A stretch of 64,000 bases of DNA from positions 186,001 to 250,000 of the forward strand of contig NZ_SZVO01000005.1 in NCBI RefSeq assembly GCF_005280585.1. Reading direction: 5' to 3'. Shown here one piece after another: positions 7,378 to 16,805 of the stretch (within the stretch, counting starts at the first letter, position 1; each line of letters begins with the position of its first letter). The position numbers were made by a program, and so were the translations under genes. Origin of the DNA: Dyadobacter frigoris (GTDB lineage: Bacteria > Bacteroidota > Bacteroidia > Cytophagales > Spirosomataceae). The notes under the pieces are model-generated. The model ran no database searches. It was not told the origin of the DNA and saw only the letters and a program-made list of their open reading frames with translations.

Positions 7378-9435
7378 TTATTTGAAAGGCAAATGCGATA
7401 TTACTATTTGAGGATGTAAATTTTGCTTATCCAACTTGTAATAAAATGCAGATGCCCATTCTTCCGCCCTTAAAACCTTCGGCCCTAATGTGATTTTCTC
7501 TATTAAAGAATTTATTTTCATTCCTTCTATATAAACTCTAAATGGCCTAACCATTTCGTCTATTTTCTTCTCAAATTTTTCACCAATTACAACTAGTCGT
7601 ATTTCCTGCTCGTGCTGATAATCAGAAGATTTAAATAAATATTTTATGGAGTTTAGTTGTTTGACCAAGCTATTAATTCTTTCCAAATCAGCTTTGTTAT
7701 TTTGTATATAGACGTTGACCCTAAGTTTCAGCTCAGTCATAACCTCATTAAATTTTTTAAGGTCGTCATTAGAAATGCTTTGAACAAAAAATGCGTCACT
7801 CGCTCTATCCTTATAAGCAACTCTATAAAAGGCAACATCGGTATCAATATCAGCATTATTAGCCATACTCTGATTTACAGTATTATTTGCATCAGCAGTA
7901 ATTATTTCTGAAAAAAACTTTAAAATTTCATCTGTTTTTAATGTTAATGCACATCCTTGCCCTTCTTCTCGATTTTCCTTCCCATACATTCTCCAAAGTG
8001 TTAAGTCATTGTGGCTTTTATCAGCTACAAAACTTCCTACAAAACGCTTGGCAACAAAACTTTTAAGCATAAGCTCATTACGAATGTTATCTGAAACTTC
8101 TTTTTGAAAATTTAAGAAATTATCTAAATTATATCCTTCCGAAGTATCGTTCAAAAAGGAACCTTCAGATATTCTTAATGGACTTTCATTGATAACCAGT
8201 TTTTCAGCAACAGATAGACTAGTAAAGTGCGTTAGGTAATTGTCTTCGAATTTTAAAAGGTATTGAATCTTTTTGATCAATCTGGCCAAATCATACAATT
8301 CTAAGTCTTGCAAGTACGAATAAATTTCCTCATTTCTTAGCTTTGATACATAAGAATAATAATGAATCTCCTCATTCCAAATATTTGAACATTTAATTGA
8401 ACTTTCATAGATTTCGTTTAAAAGATCCACTCTCCTTTCTTCCGATTCAATTGCAATATTGTATAACGTATTACTAAGATTGTAGTATCCACCAGCGTAT
8501 TCCGGATCAGCTATTATTGACTTATTAAGTTCAATGATTGCGTTCTTACTATCCTTTAACCCCAAATATGCACAACCTAACGCATTATAAGAATAAGCCA
8601 AAGACTTATTATAGTCGTTACTCAAAGTTTTTAGGATATCAAAGCCTTTTATTGCTTCTAAATAAGGAGTTATTGAATCATTATATTTTCTAAGTTTTTG
8701 ATAACATTGACCTTTTAAATAATAGGCATGAGCTGGTCTGTTTTTAATAGTAATAGCCTCATCTAAAATTTTAAAAGCCGGATCAAAATTATTTTGACTT
8801 ATGTACAAATCAGCAAGATAAAATGTCGCATCACTCTTATTTCGAAGTTGAATTGCTTTCATTAATGACTTTTCTGCCTTATCATTTTCTTTTAGAAGTA
8901 GATAAACTCTTCCTAATGCTAAATGAGATTCGCTATCGTCGGCCAAATTAACCACCCTCTTAAATAGTTTCTTTGCTTTTTTTATCTTTCCTATTTTAAT
9001 AAAGATGTCGCCTAGTCTTCGATATGGTGGAATGTAGCTTGGAACTAAATTAATAATTTCCATATAAGCATCAATTGCTAAGGTATGCTTATTTTCCTTT
9101 TCGTACTTACGACCCAGTTCATAATAAGAATTAATATATCTTGGATTCTTTCCCTGATTAATAGATCGATCATAACTGACTTCATCTGACGAAAATCTAT
9201 TGTTAATTTTAACTGCCCTATGCTGATCTGGCTCTATCTTAAAAATAATCTTGAGAATTTCGTCACATTTAGAGAACTCTCCTAACTCTTTAAGAGCGAA
9301 AGCCAGTTCCCCATACAAATCAGCACTATTAAGTGTACTTAACAATTTCTCTGGCAAAAGTTCCTTTACATCATAAAACCCTCCTTGTTCGTTAAGTTCA
9401 CGAGCGTCTTTAAGTAAATTCTCAGCAGTATCCAT
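7378..9435 (-). CDS. TPR-DUF2971 fusion protein
   Basis: A 685-residue soluble protein. Residues from about 20 to 340 are a run of tetratricopeptide helices (for example AYYLKGQCYQKLRKYNDSI and SYNALGCAYLGLKDSKNAI), a scaffold for protein contact. The C-terminal part from about 395 resembles DUF2971: LTHFTSLSVAEKLV, then FLNDTSEGY, then LTLWRMYGK followed by GCALTL, in the order seen in that family. DUF2971 function is unknown; members often occur in variable genome regions near defence genes, which is only a hint here. The gene is distinctly AT-rich compared with its neighbours, consistent with transfer. No membrane segment or signal peptide. Confidence 0.75.
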   Translation of the reverse strand: MDTAENLLKDARELNEQGGFYDVKELLPEKLLSTLNSADLYGELAFALKELGEFSKCDEILKIIFKIEPDQHRAVKINNRFSSDEVSYDRSINQGKNPRYINSYYELGRKYEKENKHTLAIDAYMEIINLVPSYIPPYRRLGDIFIKIGKIKKAKKLFKRVVNLADDSESHLALGRVYLLLKENDKAEKSLMKAIQLRNKSDATFYLADLYISQNNFDPAFKILDEAITIKNRPAHAYYLKGQCYQKLRKYNDSITPYLEAIKGFDILKTLSNDYNKSLAYSYNALGCAYLGLKDSKNAIIELNKSIIADPEYAGGYYNLSNTLYNIAIESEERRVDLLNEIYESSIKCSNIWNEEIHYYSYVSKLRNEEIYSYLQDLELYDLARLIKKIQYLLKFEDNYLTHFTSLSVAEKLVINESPLRISEGSFLNDTSEGYNLDNFLNFQKEVSDNIRNELMLKSFVAKRFVGSFVADKSHNDLTLWRMYGKENREEGQGCALTLKTDEILKFFSEIITADANNTVNQSMANNADIDTDVAFYRVAYKDRASDAFFVQSISNDDLKKFNEVMTELKLRVNVYIQNNKADLERINSLVKQLNSIKYLFKSSDYQHEQEIRLVVIGEKFEKKIDEMVRPFRVYIEGMKINSLIEKITLGPKVLRAEEWASAFYYKLDKQNLHPQIVISHLPFK

Positions 9436-9614
9436 TGACCAGTAAAAAAGTAGATAATTGTAAATTAATTCCTCAAACCGCCCCTTTCAGAAAAATGTCT
9501 GAAATTCTTATAAAAACGACTGGAAACATAACAAGAAATTCGGACTTTGCAATATCTATATACCTTTTTCAAAATTCAACATTCCAAAACTACCCGCCAA
9601 AATCCAACCCCAAA

Positions 9615-9648
9615 ACCAAAAAAAGAAGCCCGCTTCTCAGCGGGCTTC
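9615..9648 (-). terminator. Terminator of tRNA-Glu
   Basis: GAAGCCCGC (9625-9633) pairs with GCGGGCTTC (9640-9648) around a six-base loop. On the minus strand it is followed by a run of T residues (plus-strand A-rich 9615-9624), as expected downstream of tRNA-Glu. Confidence 0.88.
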
Positions 9649-9705
9649 TCAAATAACTTAACTCGTTTGTATTGTGATTGAAAACTATTACTCTCACACG
9701 GTTTG

Positions 9706-9777
9706 TGACCCATAGGGGAATCGAACCCCTGTTTCAACCGTGAAAGGGTCGTGTCCTAACCGCTAGACGAATGGGCC
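9706..9777 (-). tRNA. tRNA-Glu (UUC)
   Basis: On the minus strand the cloverleaf has acceptor GGCCCAT/ATGGGTC with one G-U pair, anticodon stem CGACC/GGTTG with loop CTTTCAC and anticodon UUC, T arm with TTCGATT loop, and discriminator A. CCA is not encoded. Single copy with own promoter and terminator. Confidence 0.95.
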
Positions 9778-9849
9778 GACTGGTCTCCTACTTCGTATGC
9801 GAATCGCACTTTTCTTTCGTTTTACAACTCCGTTTCCGTTATCGTGGTG

Positions 9850-9881
9850 CAAATATGCACGGTTGATTTTTAATATCCAAA
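9850..9881 (-). promoter_or_regulatory. Probable promoter of tRNA-Glu
   Basis: On the minus strand TTTG (9881-9878) is followed after 20 bases by CATATTTG (9857-9850), one base off the TAnnTTTG consensus, and then by CACC, much like the CACTCC after the other two tRNA promoters of this window. It lies about 75 bases upstream of the tRNA. Confidence 0.5.
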
Positions 9882-9992
9882 CCGTTTAGAAAAATAAATG
9901 AAAGATAATTTTTACCGGTCTGATTTACAGACACTTTAATTGAAAACTTTTTTTTAATTATTTCAACGTAGCAGTAAATTCGCATTACTTAT

Positions 9993-10000
9993 TAAATTTG
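9993..10000 (+). promoter_or_regulatory. Candidate -7 element of the M14 peptidase gene
   Basis: TAAATTTG matches TAnnTTTG and would start transcription about 28 bases before the ATG at 10034. No clear -33 TTTG was found. The element overlaps the alternative TTG start at 9998, arguing for the ATG. Confidence 0.4.
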
Positions 10001-10033
10001 GGAAGGCTTACTTTTAAAAATCTTCACTCCATC

Positions 10034-12523
10034 ATGATAAGATACATTTACGGTCTTATATTATCTTTTGTATTACTTAATGCAAGTGCTCAAAACAAAA
10101 CGCCGGAACAATTTCTGGGCCATCCGCTGGGCAGCAAATTCTCTTTCCATTATCAGGTTGTCGATTATTTCAAGACCATTGCCGCCCAAAATCCTAATCA
10201 GGTTAAGGTTGTACAATATGGAAGTACTAATGAAGGAAGGCCGCTGATGGTTTTCATCGTTGCCTCGCCTGAAAACTTTGCGCGCCTCGAAGAAATTCGT
10301 CTTGATCATCTTAAAAGCACAAAAAATCAATCTGTAAAAACAGATGCTAAAACGCCGGCGATTGCCTGGCTTAGTTATAATGTTCACGGGAACGAAGCGG
10401 TATCTTCCGAAACTTCCATGAAAGTGATTTACGAATTGCTGAACAAGAATAACCGTTCGATGCAGGACGTTTTGAAAAATACAATAGTCATTCTGGATCC
10501 CTGCATTAACCCCGACGGTCGTGATCGTTATGTACAATGGTATAATCGCGTTCAAAACGAGGTTTCTGATGTCACTCCTTTTGCATTGGAACACAATGAA
10601 CCATGGCCGGGCGGAAGATTTAACCATTATCTATTTGACCTGAACCGCGACTGGGCCTGGCAAACGCAAAAAGAAACGCAGGAACGTATCGTTTTCTATA
10701 GCCAGTGGATGCCGCATTTGCACGCCGATTTCCATGAAATGAGTCCAAACCGTAGCTATTACTTCCCTCCTGCTGCAAAACCTTTCCACCAGGATATTAC
10801 CAAATGGCAGCGCGAATTCAACGAGATTCTGGGAGCAAACTGCCGGAAATATTTCGATCAGAATAACTGGACTTATTTTTCTAAAAAGGAATACGATTTG
10901 TTCTATCCAAGTTACGGCGATACCTGGCCAACATATAACGGAGCAATCGGGATGACGTATGAACAAGGCGGTGGCGGTCGTGCCGGATTGGCTATTGAAC
11001 GCCCGGATGAAAACGATACGCTGACTTTGAAAAACAGGATTGAACATCATTACGTAACGAGTGTCGCTACGCTTGAAACCGTTTCTGCCAATAAGGACAA
11101 AATGGTTTCCGAGTTTAATAACTTTTATGAAAATGCCGTTCAAAAGCCGATTGGTACTTTCAAGACTTATCTCATCAAATCACAAGGAAACGAGGAACGT
11201 GTCAGATCTTTTACAGAATGGCTTTCCAGACAAGGTTTTGAATATGGTATTGCTGGTAAAAATCTTGCGGTTAAAGGAACAGAATTGACCACGCTTTCAG
11301 ATCAGAATATTAAAATGGAAAGCAACGATCTTTTGATCAGTGCTTATCAACCAAAATCCAACCTGCTTAAAATTCTTTTTGAAACAAAACCAGTTCTTGA
11401 AGATTCTATTACTTACGACATTACCAGCTGGGGAATTTCTTATTTGTATGGAATAAAAACTTTTGGCTTGAAGGAAAAATATGTTCCGGCAGCGTATCAA
11501 CCTGAAAAAACTGAAAATAAAATTCCTGCCACTACACCTTATGCTTATATCGCAAAATGGAACAGTGTAAATGACGCCGTTTTTCTTTCTGAATTATTGA
11601 AAAGAAAAATCCTGGTGCGCACTTCCAATATTCCTTTTGAAACGAATAAAATGTCATTCGAGGCCGGGACTTTGATCATTACGAAAAAGGGAAATTATGT
11701 AAATAATTTCGATAGTCTGGTAACGGCGCTTGCTACAAAACATTTTGTAAAACTTGTTCCCGTAACCACTGGCGGCGTAACGGCCGGAGCCAGTTTTGGT
11801 TCCGATGAAGTGGTAACCATTCGCCCGCCAAAAATTGTAACACTGGTTGGAGACGGCATTTCACCTACGGCTGTCGGTGCTGTCTGGCATTATTTTGAGC
11901 AACAAATAAAATATCCGCTGACATTGATTTCTCAGGATAAACTTTCACAACTTCCATTTGATCAGGTCGATGTTTTGATTTTACCAAGCGGAAATTATTC
12001 CAATATCCTGAATGAAAAACTGTTGGCCACTTTGCAGGATTGGGTCAAAAAAGGCGGAAGACTTATTGCTTTGGAAAATGCAAATGATGCATTTTTGAAC
12101 AAACCCGGATTTGATCTTACCAAAAAAGTAACGACGCACAAAAAAGACCAGGATACGTTCAAAAAGTTTGGTGAACAGGAAAGAGAAGAAGCCAGCACGA
12201 CATCGCCGGGAAGTATGTTTCAGGTAACGCTTGACGCTACACATCCGCTTTCGTTTGGATGCAGCAAGGATTATTTCACAATTGTCCGCAATGCCTACAA
12301 TATGGATTACCTGACGGATGGCTGGAATGTGGGTTACCTGACGGATACGGCATACAAAGCAGGTTTCGTAGGAAACAAGGCAACTGAAAAGCTAAAAAAT
12401 ACTTTGATCATGGGCGTTCAGCAAATGGGACAGGGAAAAATCACGTATTTGATGGACGATCCTCTGTTTCGCGGAATGCTTTACAATGGCAAAATACTTT
12501 TTAGCAATGCAGTTTTCAGATAA
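10034..12523 (+). CDS. Secreted M14-family zinc carboxypeptidase
   Basis: From the ATG at 10034 the product has 829 residues; the frame is open from a TTG at 9998, but the ATG places a signal peptide (MIRYIYGLILSFVLLNASAQ) right at the N-terminus. Zinc ligands are likely His118 and Glu121 in NVHGNEA and His230 in HADFHEM. PCINPDGRDR after about residue 155 is the conserved substrate-binding segment. The C-terminal third (VTLVGDGISPTAVGAVWHYF and following) looks like the class I glutamine-amidotransferase-like domain often fused to these Bacteroidota peptidases. Periplasmic or exported; likely trims peptides for nutrition or wall turnover. No operon partner. Confidence 0.88.
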   Translation: MIRYIYGLILSFVLLNASAQNKTPEQFLGHPLGSKFSFHYQVVDYFKTIAAQNPNQVKVVQYGSTNEGRPLMVFIVASPENFARLEEIRLDHLKSTKNQSVKTDAKTPAIAWLSYNVHGNEAVSSETSMKVIYELLNKNNRSMQDVLKNTIVILDPCINPDGRDRYVQWYNRVQNEVSDVTPFALEHNEPWPGGRFNHYLFDLNRDWAWQTQKETQERIVFYSQWMPHLHADFHEMSPNRSYYFPPAAKPFHQDITKWQREFNEILGANCRKYFDQNNWTYFSKKEYDLFYPSYGDTWPTYNGAIGMTYEQGGGGRAGLAIERPDENDTLTLKNRIEHHYVTSVATLETVSANKDKMVSEFNNFYENAVQKPIGTFKTYLIKSQGNEERVRSFTEWLSRQGFEYGIAGKNLAVKGTELTTLSDQNIKMESNDLLISAYQPKSNLLKILFETKPVLEDSITYDITSWGISYLYGIKTFGLKEKYVPAAYQPEKTENKIPATTPYAYIAKWNSVNDAVFLSELLKRKILVRTSNIPFETNKMSFEAGTLIITKKGNYVNNFDSLVTALATKHFVKLVPVTTGGVTAGASFGSDEVVTIRPPKIVTLVGDGISPTAVGAVWHYFEQQIKYPLTLISQDKLSQLPFDQVDVLILPSGNYSNILNEKLLATLQDWVKKGGRLIALENANDAFLNKPGFDLTKKVTTHKKDQDTFKKFGEQEREEASTTSPGSMFQVTLDATHPLSFGCSKDYFTIVRNAYNMDYLTDGWNVGYLTDTAYKAGFVGNKATEKLKNTLIMGVQQMGQGKITYLMDDPLFRGMLYNGKILFSNAVFR

Positions 12524-12530
12524 TAAGATT

Positions 12531-12947
12531 TTATAAAAAATATCTTAGCGCAAGCTCATAACCTTTTAAGCCTAATCCGCTTATCATTCCCTTGCAGCGA
12601 TCGGTCAGATAACTGTGATGACGATAAGGTTCGCGGGTATAAATATTCGAAATATGAACTTCAACGGCCGGCGTGGTAACTGCCGAAAGTGCGTCGGCCA
12701 ACGCTATCGAAGTATGGGAATAACCGCCTGCGTTTACAATAATGCCGTCAAATGTAAACCCAACTTCGTGGATTTTATCAATTAAATCGCCTTCATGATT
12801 GGATTGATAATAGTGAAGCTGGATTTTGGGAAACTCGTTTTTTAAACCTTTAAAATAATCTTCGAACGACTGGTTTCCATATACCGTAGGCTCACGGGTT
12901 CCTAAAAGATTGAGATTCGGACCGTTGAGAATTAAGATTTTTTTCAT
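12531..12947 (-). CDS. aroQ: Type II 3-dehydroquinate dehydratase
   Basis: A 138-residue protein that removes water from 3-dehydroquinate in the shikimate pathway to aromatic amino acids. ILNGPNLNLLGTREP at the N-terminus, with catalytic Tyr in TVYG, plus NAGGYSHTS and VHISNIYTRE are the type II signature motifs; length is normal for the family, which forms a dodecamer. It is divergent from xerD with a 49-base gap and ends seven bases from the convergent M14 peptidase gene. Confidence 0.97.
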   Translation of the reverse strand: MKKILILNGPNLNLLGTREPTVYGNQSFEDYFKGLKNEFPKIQLHYYQSNHEGDLIDKIHEVGFTFDGIIVNAGGYSHTSIALADALSAVTTPAVEVHISNIYTREPYRHHSYLTDRCKGMISGLGLKGYELALRYFL

Positions 12948-12996
12948 AAAAAAGATTCGGGCATTACATTTATAAGATTAAACAACCAGTGAAACT

Positions 12997-13893
12997 ATGT
13001 GGCAAAGCTACATCAAACATTTTAAAAATTACCTCCGCCTGGAAAGGTCATTTTCCGACAATTCGGTTCAGGCCTATGTTCGTGATGTTGAAAAACTTGC
13101 TGAATATATCGAACTCGCCGCAATAAACGTCTCTCCGGCGGAGACAAAAGAAGAACATCTTTTAGCTTTTTTAAAATATTTGTCAGAATTAGGGTTAACC
13201 GCGCATTCCCAGGCAAGAATGCTTTCCGGAATTAAGGCATTTTACAAATATCTGTTACTCGAAAACGAAATCACAGAAGACCCAACAGAATTAATTGAAG
13301 CGCCACGTTTACCAAGAAAACTTCCTGATGTTTTGTCTTATGATGAAATTGAACAAATGCTCAACGCCATTGATCATTCCACACCGGAAGGAACCAGAAA
13401 CCGGGCGATTATTGAAGTTTTGTACAGCTCAGGATTACGGGTTTCCGAGCTGATCGGATTGCAGTTAACGTTCTGTTATTTTGATATCGGCTTTATCCGG
13501 ATTTTGGGAAAAGGCGATAAAGTGAGATTGGTACCGATTGGGAAAGAAGCGATAAAGTATGTTGAGCTTTATCTTGAACATGTCAGAAAAGAAATTGAAG
13601 TCAAAAAAGACAGTGAGGATATCGTTTTCCTGAACAGGCGCGGCGGACAACTTTCACGCGTGATGGTTTTTCTGATCATAAAAGATGTGGCAGAAAAAGC
13701 CGGGATCGCAAAAAATGTAAGCCCCCATACCTTCCGTCATTCCTTTGCTACACACTTAATCGAAGGCGGCGCCAGTTTAAGGGCCGTCCAGGAAATGCTG
13801 GGACACGAATCCATCACCACCACAGAAATCTACACCCACCTCGACCGCGATTACCTAAGACAAATCATCACCGAATTCCACCCGCGTTCCTAA
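12997..13893 (+). CDS. xerD: Tyrosine recombinase XerD/XerC type
   Basis: A 298-residue site-specific recombinase. The N-terminal core-binding (SAM-like) domain covers about 1-90 and the catalytic domain the rest. Catalytic residues are visible: Arg148 (SGLRVSEL), His244-x2-Arg247 (PHTFRHSFA), His270 (LGHES) and the nucleophile Tyr279 (EIYTHL). Length and the C-terminal HLDRDYLR match chromosomal XerD rather than a phage integrase, and the location next to aroQ, the usual Bacteroidota arrangement, supports housekeeping chromosome-dimer resolution at dif. No dif-like site was recognised nearby. Confidence 0.93.
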   Translation: MWQSYIKHFKNYLRLERSFSDNSVQAYVRDVEKLAEYIELAAINVSPAETKEEHLLAFLKYLSELGLTAHSQARMLSGIKAFYKYLLLENEITEDPTELIEAPRLPRKLPDVLSYDEIEQMLNAIDHSTPEGTRNRAIIEVLYSSGLRVSELIGLQLTFCYFDIGFIRILGKGDKVRLVPIGKEAIKYVELYLEHVRKEIEVKKDSEDIVFLNRRGGQLSRVMVFLIIKDVAEKAGIAKNVSPHTFRHSFATHLIEGGASLRAVQEMLGHESITTTEIYTHLDRDYLRQIITEFHPRS

Positions 13894-13919
13894 AAACAAA
13901 AAATTGAAAATTCCCTGAG

Positions 13920-13991
13920 AACAAATGACAACCCCTGACCAAACTTAACAACTTCCTGACAATTTCTTGACAACAAATGACAATTCCTGAC
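13920..13991 (+). repeat. Imperfect direct repeat between xerD and the next gene
   Basis: AACAAATGACAAYYCCTGAC occurs at 13920-13939 and 13972-13991 with two differences; shorter TGACAA/CTGACA units lie between them. The 100-base gap is thus made largely of the same short motif. Function unknown. Confidence 0.7.
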
Positions 13992-13993
13992 AC

Positions 13994-14197
13994 TTACTTA
14001 ACTTCCTTCAGCAAAGAGTCAATCCCCAGCGTATCCTTTTCCGGAAGTTCCCCCGGCAATGCACGCTGCAATTGCTTCGGTTTATTCCACGGAGCCGTAG
14101 TCCGGCTGGACATGTCGTAAGAAATGTAGATAAACAGTGCTACGAAGAGTATAAATACGGTGATAAATATCCGTCTGTTACGATTTGGAGTTTCCAT
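13994..14197 (-). CDS. Small single-TM membrane protein
   Basis: From ATG at 14197 the product has 67 residues: a basic N-terminus (METPNRNRR), one membrane helix (about 10-27, IFITVFILFVALFIYISY) and a periplasmic tail. The frame is open further upstream into sixA, but the ATG two bases after the sixA stop is the natural choice. It is probably cotranscribed with sixA. Not recognised as a known family; the helix and the charged N-terminus are all that can be said. Confidence 0.65.
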   Translation of the reverse strand: METPNRNRRIFITVFILFVALFIYISYDMSSRTTAPWNKPKQLQRALPGELPEKDTLGIDSLLKEVK

Positions 14198-14199
14198 TA

Positions 14200-14706
14200 C
14201 TAATTTGAGTCCCGCAGTTGTTTGGGAGATTGGTATAAAATAAAAGTCCCGGTTTTGGCCGAAACTTCCGCCCATTCCAGATTATCAAATTCAATGATCA
14301 CGATACTGCATTTAGACATAGAATCCAGATCCGCACCTGACAAATACTCAGCGAAATATGTTATATCCGGGTTATGTCCAAACAACGCAACCACTTCACT
14401 TTCAGCAGGTATTGCATTCACCACTGCCAGATAACCACGAGGGCCACCATCATACAAAATATCTTCCAGAATAATATCAGAAGCCTGAAAATGGAGCTGA
14501 TCACCCATGATCACCGCTGTTTGTGAGGCACGCGCAGCCCGGCTTGAAATGAAACGATCAGGATAAATATTTTTCGAGGCCAGCCATCTGCCCATGGCAG
14601 AAGAATCTGTTTTGCCTTTTCCAACCAATTCGCGTTCAAAATCCCGAACCATCAGTTTCTGGTCTTCGGCAGCGGCGTGGCGCACAAGTATGAGTGTTCT
14701 TTTCAT
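14200..14706 (-). CDS. sixA: SixA-like phosphohistidine phosphatase
   Basis: A 168-residue histidine phosphatase (phosphoglycerate mutase superfamily). The catalytic RH motif is LILVRHAAAE with His10; Arg and second-site residues appear in SSRAARASQTA and the second catalytic His in LFGHNPD. Short length with no extra domain fits SixA, which removes phosphate from phosphohistidine proteins. Bacteroidota have many such genes whose targets are not known, so the name describes the family rather than the target. Downstream small membrane protein follows after two bases. Confidence 0.85.
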   Translation of the reverse strand: MKRTLILVRHAAAEDQKLMVRDFERELVGKGKTDSSAMGRWLASKNIYPDRFISSRAARASQTAVIMGDQLHFQASDIILEDILYDGGPRGYLAVVNAIPAESEVVALFGHNPDITYFAEYLSGADLDSMSKCSIVIIEFDNLEWAEVSAKTGTFILYQSPKQLRDSN

Positions 14707-14865
14707 TGATATAATTTGTACAAAAATAATGAATCTGACCGAGCCAATCCGAGAATTTGCAAGGAAATAAAAAAGAAAGAATTATCGAAATGAAAATATA
14801 ACCATTCATTTCACTAAAATTGCCTTCGGACATTATTTGTTAACCTACCTGGCACAATAAATAGT

Positions 14866-14873
14866 TAATTTTG
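14866..14873 (+). promoter_or_regulatory. Candidate -7 element upstream of sppA
   Basis: TAATTTTG fits TAnnTTTG and ends 46 bases before the sppA start. The nearest TTTG lies 26 bases upstream, longer than the usual spacing, so support is weak. Confidence 0.35.
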
Positions 14874-14919
14874 TTAAATCAATAACTGAGAAACTCAAAA
14901 TCATTGCTATATATTCATT

Positions 14920-16686
14920 ATGTTACAATTCTTTAAATACGTTTTCGCAACCCTGGTCGGTATTCTGGTTTTCTTTATACTGTCGTTTTTTATTCTTATT
15001 GGTATCGGTTCTGCGCTTTCGTCGGATGAGAAAGTTGTGGTTGAAGATAAATCGGTTTTAAAACTCGACCTCAATAAGCCTATCGCAGAAGTTGGTGTCG
15101 AAAATCCGTTGTCAGAACTTGGCGGGCCTTTTTCCGGAAACGAAAATGTTACCGGTTTGAAAGACATCAAGGATGCCTTGAAAAGCGCTCAGAAAGATGA
15201 CAAAATCAAAGGAATTTATCTGAAAGCAGAAAATCCACAGGCAGGTTGGGCAACGTTGGAAGAGATCAGGAACCAGCTTCTGGAGTTCAAAAAATCTAAA
15301 AAGTTTATCGTTGCTTACGGCGAATCGTTCTCTGAAAAAGGCTATTATCTGGCTTCCTTGTCAGACAAAATATATTTGAATCCGGCCGGTGGAATGGAAT
15401 GGAACGGGATGTCAGCGGAATATAGCTTCTATAAAGGAACATTTGATAAACTGAATATCAAGCCGGAAATTTTCCGTGTTGGTTCATTTAAAAGCGCGAT
15501 CGAGCCTTTTATTCGTGAAAATATGAGTGATTCAAGCAAGAAACAATCGGCGGAATTGATCGGCGCGATTTATGGTAATTTCTTAACCAATATTTCAAAA
15601 TCTCGTGGTATTGAAGTTCCGGTATTAAAAGGCTTTGCAGATTCCCTTACGATTGATAATCCAAAAGCGGCTTTGGCAAACAAACTGGTAACACATTTGG
15701 GATATTGGGATGAGTTTGAAAACAGCATCAAAAAGGAATTGAGCATCGAAGACAAGAAAAATATTTCTTACGTAGGTGTTGACAAATACATTAAATCGGA
15801 CGTGACGCCGGAAGACGGAGATTATAACAACCGCGTTGCCGTTCTGATTGCCGAAGGTGAAATTAATTCCGGTGAAGGAAGTGATGAGTCAATCGGGTCA
15901 GATGACTTTATCAAGGAATTGAAAAAAGCACGTGACAATGACAAAATCAAAGCGATTGTGCTTCGTATCAATTCTCCGGGCGGAAGTGCACTTGCTTCGG
16001 ATGTCATGTGGAGAGAGATTCAAATCACATCAAAAAAGAAACCAATCATTGCTTCCATGTCTGATGTTGCTGCTTCTGGTGGTTATTATATGGCCATGGG
16101 TTGTGATAAAATTGTTGCGCAGCCAAACACGATTACCGGTTCCATCGGGATCTTTGGATTGATTTTCAACGTAAAAGATTTCATGAACAACAAGCTGGGT
16201 GTTACTTTTGACGCTGTCAAAACAAGTGAACACGCCGACTGGCCGACTGCAACCCGCGACATGACGGAATTTGAAAAGTCAATGATCCAGAAAAGTGTCA
16301 ACGAAGGTTATGCCAATTTCACTTCAAAAGCAGCAGCCGGCAGAAAAATGCCAGTTGAAAAATTGAGAAGCCTGGCACAAGGACGTGTTTGGTCCGGAAC
16401 TGAAGCAAAAGCAAATGGTCTTGTTGATGTTTTGGGTGGAATTGATGACGCAATAGTAATTGCAGCAAAAGCAGCAAAATTGAAAGAAGGTGACTACCGC
16501 GTTCGTTATTTCCCTGAAAAGAAAAAACCAATTGAAGAACTGCTTGGAAAAATGATGGGCAACTCTGAAGATAAAGTACTGGACAGAAATCTGGGTGAAT
16601 TGTCAACTTATGTGAAGATGTACAAAAAACTGATGAACATGGGCGGAATGCAAACCAGACTTCCTTATGAATTGATAATCAGATAA
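14920..16686 (+). CDS. sppA: Signal peptide peptidase SppA, long form
   Basis: A 588-residue membrane-anchored serine protease that degrades leftover signal peptides. One N-terminal membrane helix (about 9-30) is followed by two tandem ClpP-like domains. The Ser-Lys dyad is visible: Lys191 in GSFKSAIEPF of the N-terminal domain and Ser386 in DVAASGGYYMA of the C-terminal domain, as in E. coli 67-kDa SppA. NSPGGSA precedes the serine. Length is normal for the double-domain form. Stands alone, followed by a strong terminator. Confidence 0.95.
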   Translation: MLQFFKYVFATLVGILVFFILSFFILIGIGSALSSDEKVVVEDKSVLKLDLNKPIAEVGVENPLSELGGPFSGNENVTGLKDIKDALKSAQKDDKIKGIYLKAENPQAGWATLEEIRNQLLEFKKSKKFIVAYGESFSEKGYYLASLSDKIYLNPAGGMEWNGMSAEYSFYKGTFDKLNIKPEIFRVGSFKSAIEPFIRENMSDSSKKQSAELIGAIYGNFLTNISKSRGIEVPVLKGFADSLTIDNPKAALANKLVTHLGYWDEFENSIKKELSIEDKKNISYVGVDKYIKSDVTPEDGDYNNRVAVLIAEGEINSGEGSDESIGSDDFIKELKKARDNDKIKAIVLRINSPGGSALASDVMWREIQITSKKKPIIASMSDVAASGGYYMAMGCDKIVAQPNTITGSIGIFGLIFNVKDFMNNKLGVTFDAVKTSEHADWPTATRDMTEFEKSMIQKSVNEGYANFTSKAAAGRKMPVEKLRSLAQGRVWSGTEAKANGLVDVLGGIDDAIVIAAKAAKLKEGDYRVRYFPEKKKPIEELLGKMMGNSEDKVLDRNLGELSTYVKMYKKLMNMGGMQTRLPYELIIR

Positions 16687-16712
16687 GTTGATAATTATTA
16701 AAACGACTTAAA

Positions 16713-16748
16713 AAAAATCCCTGATCGTAACTTCGGTCAGGGATTTTT
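16713..16748 (+). terminator. Terminator after sppA
   Basis: AAAAATCCCTGA (16713-16724) pairs with TCAGGGATTTTT (16737-16748). With A and T runs on both sides it can serve sppA and the convergent YihY gene. Confidence 0.9.
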
Positions 16749-16805
16749 CTATTAATAATATCTAAAATGTATTCGTAAAAATTCGTGTATTTGTGGCAAA
16801 AAAGT

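Noticed and set aside
9435..9656. 73-residue ORF on the plus strand after the TPR-DUF2971 gene
   Set aside because: No family resemblance; it runs through the tRNA-Glu terminator and AT-rich spacer DNA.
10073..11143. Long antisense ORFs of 184 and 170 residues in the M14 gene
   Set aside because: They are reverse-frame shadows of a clear peptidase gene with motifs in the plus frame.
12997..13893. xerD as an integrase of a mobile element
   Set aside because: Length, motifs and aroQ neighbour fit the chromosomal recombinase; no att repeats or cargo seen.
13894..13993. CRISPR-like repeat array after xerD
   Set aside because: Only short degenerate TGACAA units and one 20-base pair of repeats; no regular repeat-spacer pattern.
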